Position numbers and translations under genes: made by a program
Notes under the pieces: generated by a model
The model's database searches: none
What the model saw: the letters and a program-made list of their open reading frames with translations, nothing else
What the model was told of the DNA's origin: nothing
In this document: positions 1 to 8,859 of the stretch, piece by piece
Layout: every line of letters starts with the position of its first letter
Position numbering within the stretch: the stretch's first letter is position 1
Source of the DNA: Legionella wadsworthii DSM 21896 = ATCC 33877
Lineage (GTDB): Bacteria > Pseudomonadota > Gammaproteobacteria > Legionellales > Legionellaceae
Reading direction: 5' to 3'
Assembly (NCBI RefSeq): GCF_000701265.1
Contig: NZ_KL370759.1
Location: 1,127,234 to 1,191,233, forward strand
DNA length: 64,000 bases

Positions 1-150
1 CATTAGGGCCTAATTGGATATTAGGGTTTGGCTGAACATTCGCACCGGGTGCTGCATTAGGGCCTAATTGGATATTAGGGTTTGGCTGGACATTCGAACC
101 TGGTGTCACATTAGGACCTAATTGTATATTGGGATTTGGCTGAACTTTGT
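1..150 (-). repeat. 54-bp (18-codon) tandem repeat in the FecR-type gene
   Basis: Units at 1-54 and 55-108 are nearly identical, and a diverged partial unit follows from 109. On the coding strand they give an Asn/Pro/Gln-rich motif containing NIQLGPN. The array runs off the left edge, so its copy number is unknown. Confidence 0.85.
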
Positions 151-2239
151 TATTAGGGTTGTTAGGATTAGTGGGGATATTTGAACCTGGTTGCACTGTT
201 GTTCCAGGTTGCACTGTTGTTCCAGGCTGCACTGTTGTTCCAGGTTGTACTGTTGTTCCAGGTTGTACTGTTGTTCCAGGCTGCACTGTTGTTCCAGGTT
301 GTACTGTTGTTCCAGGTTGTACTGTTGTTCCAGGCTGCACTGTTGTTCCAGGTTGCACTGTAGCACCTGGTTGTACCTTGTTATTAGGTTGTTGTATCGT
401 TCCAGGTTGGACCGTAGCCCCAGGTTGTGGGGTGGTACCAGGGTGTACTTTTTTACCAGGATATATCTTTGTGCCAGGCTGGATATTTGTGCCAGGCTGG
501 ATATTTGTGCCAGGCTGGATATTTGTGCCAGGTTGGATATTTGTGCCAGGTTGGATATTTGTGCCAGGTTGGATATTTGTACCAGGTTGGATATTTGTAC
601 CAGGTTGGGTAGGCTTACCCGAGTTTATTTTATTGCCATTTGACCCAGGTTGCATTTGAGGCGCTGTTTGTCCTCCTTGAATTGGGCTTGCCCCTGTATT
701 AATAATAGTTGGCTTTCCATGCACGATAGGCTGATTAGTGTTCGCATTATTTTTTTCTCCCTTTATAGTTCTTATTTCTTTAGGCGTTAAGGGTTTGCCT
801 GCTTTTTTCATAAGAATAGATTGAACTTGGGAGAATTGAGGAGGTGGCGACAAGGGCTGTGTTTTAACTATAACTGGTCTTGAGAAGACTTGTGCAGGAG
901 GTATTGTTTGAGCGAAGCTCTTTCCTCCGTACAAACTAATTGTTTGAGGCGCAATAGGTGCTATATGTTTCACTACTGAATTAAAAAGTACTTTTTTGGA
1001 AACACGGGAACGTAGATTTTTTACAGCTCTAGAACTCATAAAATCTTTAGTTGTCACGACAGTAACAGCATTTGTACCTTGTATATTTCTGTAACGGATT
1101 TTCATATGACGATGCTGATATATGTTATTGATGTATGTCACATTAATCACAGTATTATTTAAATTAATTGCATAAAAATAATTTGGGGTTACGGTGTAAG
1201 GCGGTATGTAAGGTTCTCCTGGTGCCAAAGGAAACCAGCCTATGCCTAGCCCACCATCAACCACGAATTCAGGATTATTTCCACCGATAAATACAGTTAA
1301 AGCAGGTGCATACATGGGATGGGCATCAATGGGTCCGGGTACCCAGCACCATCTATTTTTTTTAAATGCCCAGCGGCCATAATGAAATGGAGCAAAGCCC
1401 CAGGGTTGATTATCAACCCAAGTCCAACCATAAGAGCTTAACCAAATCCATTGGCCGTCCTGGTACGGGGCCCAATCTGATCCTACATCATTAGGAACCC
1501 ATACTGGACCATATTGCTCATCTTCTGTCCATGATCCATAATTCCCAAGATCTTCATATCCAATAGTATAAGGAGAAATATATTGAGTTGAGACAGTTCC
1601 TGCAATTTTATCTCGTTCTAAGCTCCATCTTCCAAACTCATCCGCATCACCAAGACTTGTGCATTGGTATCCATCTAGATTGGTTCCAGTGACACTGCAT
1701 GATTCCCCTACTGTAATCGTATGGGTATCATTCACGCCATAAGCTGTTCCCTGTCCCTCCCGCACACTTACCGTTGTAACATTATTATCCATTGTTACAT
1801 CAAAACGATAATAACCCGGTTCGGTAATTGTAAACACCAGATTTGGTGTATCTACTTCATATACTTGTTGCCTATTGATCCGCTTGATACTTAAGATAAG
1901 TGTTCCTTGGGTGATCTGAAGTTGTGCCATCCGATCATCTAAATTCAGTATTTTCAGAGCGGCTTGGCTTCCAATTCGAACAGTAGCGCCAGATAATTGC
2001 ATTTCCGCAAAAGAACCAGTATCGGACCAAATCTGATCATTAGGAATTAAAGGACGATTAAGGCTGACCCCAACCCATTGTGTTTCTCCAGCTGGTATAA
2101 AGCTCACAGCTCCATTAATGAAGCTTAATCGAGCCACTTGGTACATGGGATCCGCATAAGTCAAAGATGAGAATAAGAAGACGAAGCAAGCAATTAGACT
2201 CGTTTTTATTCGGTTTGGCGTAAATAACCTTGGTGTCAT
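1..2239 (-). CDS. Secreted FecR-domain / DUF6600-type protein with hexapeptide repeats (3' end outside window)
   Basis: The reading frame is open from an ATG at 2239 to the window edge, so the C-terminus is missing. An N-terminal signal peptide (basic start, hydrophobic core, cleavage plausible after SLTYA) is followed by a FecR-like beta-rich domain (about residues 30-170) and a Trp/Tyr/Gly/Pro-rich part with repeated W-x-P segments that resembles DUF6600. After a Pro/Gln/Lys linker come long TNIQPG and TTVQPG arrays and then 18-residue Asn/Pro/Gln repeats. A GGAG ribosome site lies 6 nt before the ATG. Export to the periplasm or surface is likely; the function is unknown. The repeat part is probably an extended, flexible stalk. 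No sigma-factor or TonB partner gene is adjacent, so a classical FecIR role is not supported. Confidence 0.8.
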   Translation of the reverse strand, partial: MTPRLFTPNRIKTSLIACFVFLFSSLTYADPMYQVARLSFINGAVSFIPAGETQWVGVSLNRPLIPNDQIWSDTGSFAEMQLSGATVRIGSQAALKILNLDDRMAQLQITQGTLILSIKRINRQQVYEVDTPNLVFTITEPGYYRFDVTMDNNVTTVSVREGQGTAYGVNDTHTITVGESCSVTGTNLDGYQCTSLGDADEFGRWSLERDKIAGTVSTQYISPYTIGYEDLGNYGSWTEDEQYGPVWVPNDVGSDWAPYQDGQWIWLSSYGWTWVDNQPWGFAPFHYGRWAFKKNRWCWVPGPIDAHPMYAPALTVFIGGNNPEFVVDGGLGIGWFPLAPGEPYIPPYTVTPNYFYAINLNNTVINVTYINNIYQHRHMKIRYRNIQGTNAVTVVTTKDFMSSRAVKNLRSRVSKKVLFNSVVKHIAPIAPQTISLYGGKSFAQTIPPAQVFSRPVIVKTQPLSPPPQFSQVQSILMKKAGKPLTPKEIRTIKGEKNNANTNQPIVHGKPTIINTGASPIQGGQTAPQMQPGSNGNKINSGKPTQPGTNIQPGTNIQPGTNIQPGTNIQPGTNIQPGTNIQPGTNIQPGTKIYPGKKVHPGTTPQPGATVQPGTIQQPNNKVQPGATVQPGTTVQPGTTVQPGTTVQPGTTVQPGTTVQPGTTVQPGTTVQPGTTVQPGTTVQPGSNIPTNPNNPNNKVQPNPNIQLGPNVTPGSNVQPNPNIQLGPNAAPGANVQPNPNIQLGPN
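186..365 (-). repeat. 18-bp tandem repeat array encoding TTVQPG
   Basis: Ten consecutive 18-bp units, nine coding for TTVQPG and a tenth variant from 348. Silent differences follow a three-unit (54-bp) rhythm: one ccaggctgcac unit followed by two ccaggttgtac units, repeated. The array therefore seems to have grown by 54-bp steps. Confidence 0.9.
474..599 (-). repeat. 18-bp tandem repeat array encoding TNIQPG
   Basis: Seven exact-length units start at 474 and end at 599. Units 1-3 carry ccaggct and units 4-7 carry ccaggtt, which shows recent local duplication. Degenerate units lie between this array and the TTVQPG array. Confidence 0.9.
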
Positions 2240-2324
2240 GCTAATCTCCATATTATTATATATTATCCCTAATATATTAAGGAGGGGCTTTATTGCTGAT
2301 TCTATTCTCTTAGTTCTCATAACC

Positions 2325-2342
2325 TTGTCTAAGTATAGACAA
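2325..2342. promoter_or_regulatory. Inverted repeat upstream of the FecR-type gene
   Basis: Perfect 7-bp arms TTGTCTA and TAGACAA separated by 4 bp, about 86 bp upstream of the FecR-type start. The size and position fit a regulator-binding site, but no regulator can be named and no clear promoter could be fixed beside it. Confidence 0.3.
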
Positions 2343-2570
2343 ACTTATAGTGATCCTATAATAGATTGTTAACTTTTATTTGCAATTTCTAACCTGGTAT
2401 GGTTTTTTTGATTAAAAATTTAGACCAGACACCGCGCTAAAGCCAAGGTGTCAGGTAATAGAGTCTGAACAAATAAATCAATATCCTGGTTGGAGAACCA
2501 CAATTTTTTAGAAATGATGTTTAAGGAATTATGCAGAAACAGGCTACACAATAATCAAGCCCCCGTTTCA

Positions 2571-2616
2571 ACTCGCTCAATCTTAATCTTTTACGTCCCG
2601 CGATTTGTTCGCGGGC
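2571..2616. repeat. Remnant of a dispersed palindromic repeat
   Basis: The tail carries CCCGCGA-TTTGT-TCGCGGG, a 7-bp perfect stem, preceded by gctcaat and tacgtcccg. The same combination closes both copies of the repeat block after suhB (near 28561-28592 and 28970-28993), so this is a separate copy of the same family. Confidence 0.6.
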
Positions 2617-2678
2617 TCATGTTTTTAATTGAAACGGTAAGCATTACGCAAAGAGTGAAAAAACAGTTATCATTAGAA

Positions 2679-5165
2679 TTAAACCATTTCTGATTCAATA
2701 TCATCTTTATTCACTATGGCCTTTTTATTTCTTTCTGATGATTTCGCAGAATGAGGACGACGCAATTCCTCATCATTAAAATCGTCCACTTTGATCACGT
2801 CCTGGCGCGCCATTTCTGCTTCGGTTAATTGATTGGCTTCTTTTTCAGTAAGCAAACCACATGCTAAAGCCTCATTTATTTGTTCAAGTAAAGTCAATGA
2901 TTTTAAAACATGGTCTTTTACAGACCTCATAATTCTTTTTTCTAATTCTTCAGCAGCACAAATTTTATGGAAAGCCTCCTCCATACGACCTAATGGGCAA
3001 TTGTCTCCTGGTTTACTATAAACTAAACGAGTTAGGCGTGACCGCGCTTCACAAGGCTCAATGAGAATACGAGCCAGTCTGTGACCTAATTGATCATTGG
3101 GTTTATTTCTTCGATTTCCTAAAGGTTTTAAAATGAAACGTAAAACAATTCGAGCCCAACCAACAGGGAAATTGACGATAACACCATGCATGGCAGTTTC
3201 GCATTCATACAATAATTGCTGACAACTCCATTCGACTATAGGCAAATCAGCTTGAGGTTCAGCGTCTTCATGAAATCGTTTCAAAACAGCTGATAGTAAA
3301 TATAATGAACTCAGCATATCTCCAAGACGAGAAGACAGTTTCTCTTTGCGCTTTAAATCACCCCCTAAAAGAGTCATTGAGAAATCAGCAAGGAATGCCA
3401 AATTAGCGCTGTATTTATGTAAGAGTTGGTAATAACGTTTCATACTGCTCACGGGAGCTCTGGACATATGAGCATCAGTCCAACCAAATAGAATGGATTT
3501 GGTCAGGTTTGCAATAATAAATCCGGCATGAGCAAAAAATGCATTATCGAATGCAACCAGATCGTTATTTCTAATACTTTCAAGTTCTTTAAATACATAC
3601 GGATGACATCGAATGGCTCCCTGGCCAAATATAATTAAACTGCGGGTTAATATATTTGCACCCTCAACTGTAATGGCGATGGGCGATCCTTGATATCCTC
3701 GGCCTAAATAATTGTTTGGACCTAGGCAAATGCCCTTCCCTCCGTGGATATCCATGGAATCACAGGATACTTGCCGAGCCAATTCTGTTGTATGATATTT
3801 TAAGATTGCTCCGACAACAGAAGGTTTCGCACCGTTGTCAATAGCAGCAGCAGCCATTGTAACAGCAGCATCAATGATGTAAGTATTTGCTGCAATCCTT
3901 GCTAAGGGCTCTTCAATCCCTTCAAACTTTCCAATAGGCTGATTAAATTGTTTGCGAATACGTGCATAAGCGCCTGAAGCTAAAGCAGCAGCTTGAGCAC
4001 CTCCGTTAGCACTGGATGGAAGGGATATGGCCCTACCGGCACTCAAGCACTCCATCAACATGCGCCATCCACAACCGGCCATACCCACACCACCAATTAA
4101 GTAATCCATAGGAATGAATACGTCCTTTCCTTGGGTAGGACCATTTAAAAATCCTGTATTCAAAGGAAAATGACGACGGCCTTTTGTAATACCTGGAGTA
4201 TTTGCAGGAATCAAAGCACAGCTAATTCCAACATCCTCGCCTTTACCCAATAAATTATCCGGGTCAAATAATCTAAATGCTAAACCAATGACTGTAGCTA
4301 CAGGACACAATGTGATATATCGTTTATCCCAATTTAAACGTATACCTAATACTTTTTTACCGTTCTGTTCTTGATAACAAACAACACCTTTGTCTGGTAT
4401 CGAAGCGGCATCAGAACCGGCATTAGGACCTGTTAATGCAAAACATGGAATTTCTCGTCCATCGGCTAATCTCGGGAGATAATAATTTTTTTGTTCTTCA
4501 GTTCCATATTTCAGTAACAGCTCGCCTGGACCAAGGGAATTCGGTACAGATATCGTTGTAGCAGCTGTAATGGAGCGGCCATAAACTTTAACTAAGATGG
4601 ACATTTGTGCAGTCGCAGAGAATTCTAATCCGCCATAGCGTTTTGGAATAATCATGCCGAGAAATTTATTTTCTTTAATGAATTGCCAAATTTCTGGTGG
4701 CAAATTGGTGAGATTATGGGTGATATCCCAATCATCGATCATCGAGCATAAGGTATTTACAGGACCATCTAGAAACGCTTGCTCTTCATCAGTCAACCGT
4801 ATGGTTGGAGAGTTTCTAAGCACAGAAAAATCAGGATCTCCACTAAATAAATCACCTTCCCAACTTACTGTCCCCGCTTCGAGAGCCTCTCTTTCTGTTG
4901 AAGACATGGCCGGCATTGCTTTGCTCACGGCTTTAAAAAAGTATTGAGATAATAATACTCGCCGCAATGGTTTTATTGCACCTACGATTAAAACAAGTTC
5001 AATTAATATCAGTGTTATTTGACTGATGATACCTGGCGATCCATATAGGAAAACGAGAGTACTAAATAAAGCAAAGCAAATCGCCCATACTGAAACAGCA
5101 GCCTGCCTGGTTAGTAATATCCCTGCAGCGCCAATAATCATGAGCACTAAAATAGCGTGTAGCAC
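2679..5165 (-). CDS. fadE: Acyl-CoA dehydrogenase FadE
   Basis: FadE catalyses the FAD-dependent first step of fatty acid beta-oxidation and passes electrons to electron-transfer flavoprotein. At 828 residues it matches the large membrane-associated proteobacterial type (E. coli about 814). Two N-terminal hydrophobic segments (residues 1-60) precede the dehydrogenase domain. LTGPNAGSDAAS is the FadE-like flavin/substrate motif, and GGKGICLGPNNYLGR lies in the C-terminal half of the domain. It starts with GTG: AGGAG sits 6 nt upstream and overlaps the end of the preceding hydrolase gene, which is only 10 nt away. Cotranscription with the hydrolase and probably the ugp genes suggests a lipid-catabolic unit. 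Confidence 0.93.
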   Translation of the reverse strand: MLHAILVLMIIGAAGILLTRQAAVSVWAICFALFSTLVFLYGSPGIISQITLILIELVLIVGAIKPLRRVLLSQYFFKAVSKAMPAMSSTEREALEAGTVSWEGDLFSGDPDFSVLRNSPTIRLTDEEQAFLDGPVNTLCSMIDDWDITHNLTNLPPEIWQFIKENKFLGMIIPKRYGGLEFSATAQMSILVKVYGRSITAATTISVPNSLGPGELLLKYGTEEQKNYYLPRLADGREIPCFALTGPNAGSDAASIPDKGVVCYQEQNGKKVLGIRLNWDKRYITLCPVATVIGLAFRLFDPDNLLGKGEDVGISCALIPANTPGITKGRRHFPLNTGFLNGPTQGKDVFIPMDYLIGGVGMAGCGWRMLMECLSAGRAISLPSSANGGAQAAALASGAYARIRKQFNQPIGKFEGIEEPLARIAANTYIIDAAVTMAAAAIDNGAKPSVVGAILKYHTTELARQVSCDSMDIHGGKGICLGPNNYLGRGYQGSPIAITVEGANILTRSLIIFGQGAIRCHPYVFKELESIRNNDLVAFDNAFFAHAGFIIANLTKSILFGWTDAHMSRAPVSSMKRYYQLLHKYSANLAFLADFSMTLLGGDLKRKEKLSSRLGDMLSSLYLLSAVLKRFHEDAEPQADLPIVEWSCQQLLYECETAMHGVIVNFPVGWARIVLRFILKPLGNRRNKPNDQLGHRLARILIEPCEARSRLTRLVYSKPGDNCPLGRMEEAFHKICAAEELEKRIMRSVKDHVLKSLTLLEQINEALACGLLTEKEANQLTEAEMARQDVIKVDDFNDEELRRPHSAKSSERNKKAIVNKDDIESEMV

Positions 5166-5175
5166 ATTATTCTCC

Positions 5176-5997
5176 TTAATTATTTCGGATCTTTTGATCC
5201 CAAGTACCTTTTAAGTTAAAACCAGACACAACTTTTATAATCTGCTTTGCTACATCTTCAGGGTGCTCCATAGGAAATAAATGGGTGCCCTTCGTTCTAT
5301 AGCCAGCTACATTGAAATATTTTTTCATGTAGCGTACATCCATTTTACCAACCACATTACTTTTGTCACCATAAATTAATGCTGTTGGAATGATCAACTT
5401 ACCTTCATAGTTTGGAATAACGTGGGGAATAGTGCGATAAATTTGATACTCAATATGTCGGTCGAATCTTAAATAATACCCATCTTCTTTATATTCTAGA
5501 CCATAGTTTATATAATCATTAAGGCAAGCATCAGTAAAAGTTTTAAATAAATCCCGTGTTTTTAAATAAGCCCACAATTGATCACGATTTTCCCAATACA
5601 TCCGACGATTTCGAGTCCTAAATGCAGGGGTAATCCTATCAATAATTCCCAGAGCTTTAGCAAGACGAACCATGCTGGATTTGAATGAGCCAATTAATGG
5701 TGAGTCCAACATAATGACTGCTTTAAAGAGATTGGGTTTTTCTATTGCCGCCAACAAACTCAAAACACCTCCTAAAGAATGGCCTACTGCAATGACAGGA
5801 CAATTGGCTTGCTCTTCAATACTGTAAATGACTTCCGAGACCAAATTATGCCAATTTTCACTAACGGGGAATAAGGAATTGTGTCCAATTTTATCAATGT
5901 AACAGCAATCAAATTCCTTTTCGAGATGATTCAGCATTTGCCTATAACACAAAGCGGGAAAGCCATTTCCATGAGCAAAATGTATTAACTCTTTCAT
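5176..5997 (-). CDS. Alpha/beta hydrolase (lipase/esterase-like)
   Basis: A 273-residue serine hydrolase. An HGNG oxyanion motif lies at residues 9-12 and the nucleophile elbow GHSLGG at 72-77 (Ser74). The catalytic His is likely in GTHLFPMEHP near the C-terminus. There is no signal peptide, so it is cytoplasmic. The ATG at 5997 was chosen over an in-frame GTG at 6018 because it gives the normal alpha/beta-hydrolase N-terminus. It lies directly upstream of fadE with a 10-nt gap, so it may release acyl chains or CoA esters for oxidation. That role is inferred from context; the substrate cannot be read from the sequence. Confidence 0.8.
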   Translation of the reverse strand: MKELIHFAHGNGFPALCYRQMLNHLEKEFDCCYIDKIGHNSLFPVSENWHNLVSEVIYSIEEQANCPVIAVGHSLGGVLSLLAAIEKPNLFKAVIMLDSPLIGSFKSSMVRLAKALGIIDRITPAFRTRNRRMYWENRDQLWAYLKTRDLFKTFTDACLNDYINYGLEYKEDGYYLRFDRHIEYQIYRTIPHVIPNYEGKLIIPTALIYGDKSNVVGKMDVRYMKKYFNVAGYRTKGTHLFPMEHPEDVAKQIIKVVSGFNLKGTWDQKIRNN

Positions 5998-6066
5998 AAA
6001 GTCACCACAAGCAAGCACTCCCTATCCGACCTGATGCATCCTATCAAGAAAGATTAATTGTTCCAT

Positions 6067-6942
6067 TTATACTTTGACAATACGTCTGCTTTCGGATCGC
6101 AATGAAAATAAAGCAAAACTGTAATATACAATCAGCAGCGCAAGTAAAATAAACCCAGACCCTTGAAAGATAGAGTTTAGCGTTAGTAAAAGGAGTAGGA
6201 GTAATAACATAGGTGTACCAGCAACAGTCAATAATCGACAAGATTGTGGAAAGGTCACATTAAAAGAAAAGAATATATTTGAGAAAACCTGCCCTAGAAA
6301 CGCCAACACCAGGAAAAAAGTAATAAAAATTGAAAAAAATATAGAAACAACCATGGGATAAATCATTAGTTGTGAGAAAAATTTCAGTTCTTTAATTGAA
6401 CTTTGATCTGCAATAGATTTGCCATCAAACACCAGGTTAGTTCCTTTATCAAATTTTTGGACTAAAGGAACACCTTTGCTGGGTTTTGTTTCTGTCATAT
6501 TAAAAAGTTTTAGGCTTGGAACCTTCAATGATATTTGGTCTTTATTTATTAAAATGGTGAGATAGGGATATTGGGCTGGAAAATCATTGTTTTTCCCTGT
6601 TGTATCAATGAGCACAACGACTTGTCCTTGATCGTTCTTGATTAAATAAGGCATTGGTTTTTCGAATAAGACTTCACCATTTTGGATGTAAAAAACAGGA
6701 ATTTTAGATAGTGGATCTGTAATTTGGTCCTTAAAAGATTGATTTAAGCTAAAACCCATTCTCAGAGCAAACGGGATAGAACATAAAGCAATAACTAAGA
6801 TAAGATAAAGAATCCCAAATCCTTTCCAACGTTTCCCTACATCCACATAAAGAAGACGTGAATAAAAGGACATATATAATGCAGACCAATAACTATAGGC
6901 AGGAGTATCAATTGGTTTTAGTGCGTTTTTTTCTTTATTCAA
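6067..6942 (-). CDS. DUF1189-family membrane protein
   Basis: About 291 residues. One N-terminal TM (after YVDVGKRWKGFG) is followed by an extracytoplasmic domain of about 130 residues and a C-terminal block of 3-4 TMs, a layout typical of DUF1189. A TTG start at 6942 is preferred: GGAG lies 6 nt upstream and the start overlaps the ugpC stop, giving translational coupling. The open frame extends up to 7023, but that part only shadows ugpC. The molecular function of DUF1189 is unknown. Coupling to ugpC suggests a role linked to the transporter or the membrane. Confidence 0.75.
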   Translation of the reverse strand: MNKEKNALKPIDTPAYSYWSALYMSFYSRLLYVDVGKRWKGFGILYLILVIALCSIPFALRMGFSLNQSFKDQITDPLSKIPVFYIQNGEVLFEKPMPYLIKNDQGQVVVLIDTTGKNNDFPAQYPYLTILINKDQISLKVPSLKLFNMTETKPSKGVPLVQKFDKGTNLVFDGKSIADQSSIKELKFFSQLMIYPMVVSIFFSIFITFFLVLAFLGQVFSNIFFSFNVTFPQSCRLLTVAGTPMLLLLLLLLTLNSIFQGSGFILLALLIVYYSFALFSLRSESRRIVKV

Positions 6943-8026
6943 GCCATTCTCCAATACGTTTTCCGGATGTACGTTCAAAAGGATGTAACTTAATTTTAGG
7001 TAGCTCAACACAGAGTTGTCCACTCGAAATTTCTTGATCCGCTGTGACCCTCAAGTTGAGCATCTGTCCGTTTTTGACACATTTAGCACGGATTAACTTA
7101 TCAGCGCCCATATCATCAATATATTCAACATGAATGGGAATGCCTTGAGGATTGTGCTGGGAGCAAGTCACAATATGTTCCGCTCGAATTGCTAGAATTA
7201 ATTCATCTTTATCTTTAAGGTTTTGCGGACTCTTTGGTAATAAATAATTAATACCTACATCAGTGTGCACTGAATTACTGCTTTTATCAAAAATTCCAGA
7301 GATTAGGTTCATGGGGTATTGTCCAGTGAATCCTGCCACAAATAAAGTTTGCGGATTTTGATATAGTTCCTGGGGAGTACCTATCTGCTCTATAATCCCC
7401 TGGTTCAGAACCAAAATTCGTTCCGCCATGGTCATGGCCTCTGTTTGATCATGAGTGACATACACGCTGGTTGTATTTAATTGATGATGTAAGCGTCTAA
7501 TTTCATGGCGCATTTCCATGCGTAGTTTCGCATCCAGATTAGATAAAGGCTCATCAAATAAAAAAACAGCTGGAGAACGTACCATAGCCCTGCCCATAGC
7601 GACTCTCTGTTTTTGTCCTCCTGAAAGTTCTTTAGGTTTTCGCTCTAAATAGGGTGTTAAATGCAATAGTTGTGCAGCTTGGCCTACCCTTTGTTTGATA
7701 TCTACTTTTTTAAATCCTCTCATTTTCAATCCATAAGCCATATTATCAAATACAGTCATATGGGGATAAAGCGCATAATTTTGAAATACCATAGCCATAT
7801 CTCTCTTGGCCGGTGGTATTTCGTTGACACATTGGTCATTAATTAGTATGGAGCCTGAGCTTAAGTTGTCTAAACCTGCAATTAAGCGTAATAAAGTCGT
7901 TTTGCCACATCCAGAGGGGCCTACAATGACCATAAATTCCCCTTTTTTGATGCTGATATTTATCTTATCCAGAATAGTTGTTGATCCAACCTTCTTTGAC
8001 ACTTCGATGAGATTGACCGTTGCCAT
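6935..8026 (-). CDS. ugpC: sn-glycerol-3-phosphate ABC transporter ATP-binding protein UgpC
   Basis: A 363-residue ATPase of the MalK/UgpC class. Walker A GPSGCGKTT is at residues 36-44, followed by the signature LSGGQKQR, Walker B VFLFDEPLSNLD and switch-His VTHDQTEAM. A C-terminal TOBE/OB regulatory domain starts around residue 240. It energises import by the UgpA-UgpE permease at the inner membrane. The ATG follows the ugpE stop after 2 nt. MalK-type ATPases overlap in specificity, so the glycerol-3-phosphate assignment depends mainly on UgpA and UgpE. Confidence 0.9.
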   Translation of the reverse strand: MATVNLIEVSKKVGSTTILDKINISIKKGEFMVIVGPSGCGKTTLLRLIAGLDNLSSGSILINDQCVNEIPPAKRDMAMVFQNYALYPHMTVFDNMAYGLKMRGFKKVDIKQRVGQAAQLLHLTPYLERKPKELSGGQKQRVAMGRAMVRSPAVFLFDEPLSNLDAKLRMEMRHEIRRLHHQLNTTSVYVTHDQTEAMTMAERILVLNQGIIEQIGTPQELYQNPQTLFVAGFTGQYPMNLISGIFDKSSNSVHTDVGINYLLPKSPQNLKDKDELILAIRAEHIVTCSQHNPQGIPIHVEYIDDMGADKLIRAKCVKNGQMLNLRVTADQEISSGQLCVELPKIKLHPFERTSGKRIGEWLE

Positions 8027-8028
8027 AC

Positions 8029-8859
8029 TTATTTTAACCCTTTTTCAAACCAGCGCTGCATCAACAAGACCACCAAACAGGGTGGAATTAGAGCAATTAA
8101 TGCAACTGCCATAATATAATGCCACTGTGGGACTTGATCAGCCACTCCAGCTAAATAGCGGATGCCCATAACCACTGTAGCCATTTTTGTTTCGGTTGTA
8201 ATGACTAAAGGCCAGAGATATTGATTCCATCCATATACAAATAAAATAACAAATAAAGACGCAATTTGAGTTTTAGATAAAGGTAAAACGATATCAAAAA
8301 AGAAACGCACAGCCCCTGCTCCATCTAATTTTGCGGCATCAACAAGTTCTGAGGGTATTGTTTTAAAAAACTGACGAAATAAAAAAGTACCCGTAGCTGA
8401 CACAAAAAGAGGTAAAGTTAATCCAGTAAACGTATTTAACAATTGAAAAGAGGCAACCACTTGAAAAGTTGGTACTATCCGAACTTCAATTGGTAGCATC
8501 ATCGTCGTAAAAATTAATGCAAAACACAGTTTTTTAAAAGGAAAATCAAAATAAACCAAAGCGAATGCAGAACCAAGGGCAAAAATTATCTTGCCCAATG
8601 CAATAGTGATCGCCATAAGAAAACTGTTGAGCAACATAAAAGTAAGAGGCTCTCCACCTGTCACGGCTAATCCTTCAGTCAAGACAACTTTTAAATTTTT
8701 AAATAATAAAGCTCCGGGAACCAGAGGAATTTGCGATTGCATCATCATGTTTCCTTCATGGCTCGCAGCAACAAGTGCCAAATAGACGGGCAGTAACATC
8801 AACATGACAAAAAAGCACAGAAACATATGCGAGCAAACACGAGTGAAATATGATTTCAT
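8029..8859 (-). CDS. ugpE: sn-glycerol-3-phosphate ABC transporter permease UgpE
   Basis: A 276-residue inner-membrane permease with six predicted TMs. The EAA loop near residues 180-205 (ELVDAAKLDGAGAVRFF followed by LPL) contacts UgpC. The 276-residue length is normal for a MalG/UgpE-type subunit. Its ATG overlaps the ugpA stop (ATGA), so the two permeases are translationally coupled. Confidence 0.88.
   Translation of the reverse strand: MKSYFTRVCSHMFLCFFVMLMLLPVYLALVAASHEGNMMMQSQIPLVPGALLFKNLKVVLTEGLAVTGGEPLTFMLLNSFLMAITIALGKIIFALGSAFALVYFDFPFKKLCFALIFTTMMLPIEVRIVPTFQVVASFQLLNTFTGLTLPLFVSATGTFLFRQFFKTIPSELVDAAKLDGAGAVRFFFDIVLPLSKTQIASLFVILFVYGWNQYLWPLVITTETKMATVVMGIRYLAGVADQVPQWHYIMAVALIALIPPCLVVLLMQRWFEKGLK

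Larger units (their letters stand above)
2240..2678. other. Intergenic region upstream of the FecR-type gene
   Basis: This 439-bp gap between the FecR-type start and the end of fadE holds a 7-4-7 inverted repeat at 2325-2342 (TTGTCTA/TAGACAA) and a repeat-element remnant near 2571-2616. A 67-codon plus-strand frame at 2490-2693 crosses the repeat and runs into fadE; it has no ribosome site or recognisable composition and is not called. Confidence 0.5.

Noticed and set aside
1..605. CRISPR-like direct repeats
   Set aside because: The units are contiguous without spacers and are codon-periodic within a gene.
118..659. Several overlapping frames on both strands in the repeat arrays
   Set aside because: The 18-bp repeats lack stops in several frames at once. 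Only the minus-strand frame continuous with the signal-peptide-bearing protein is supported.
2490..2693. 67-codon plus-strand frame
   Set aside because: It crosses a palindromic repeat, overlaps the fadE end, and has no ribosome site or recognisable product.
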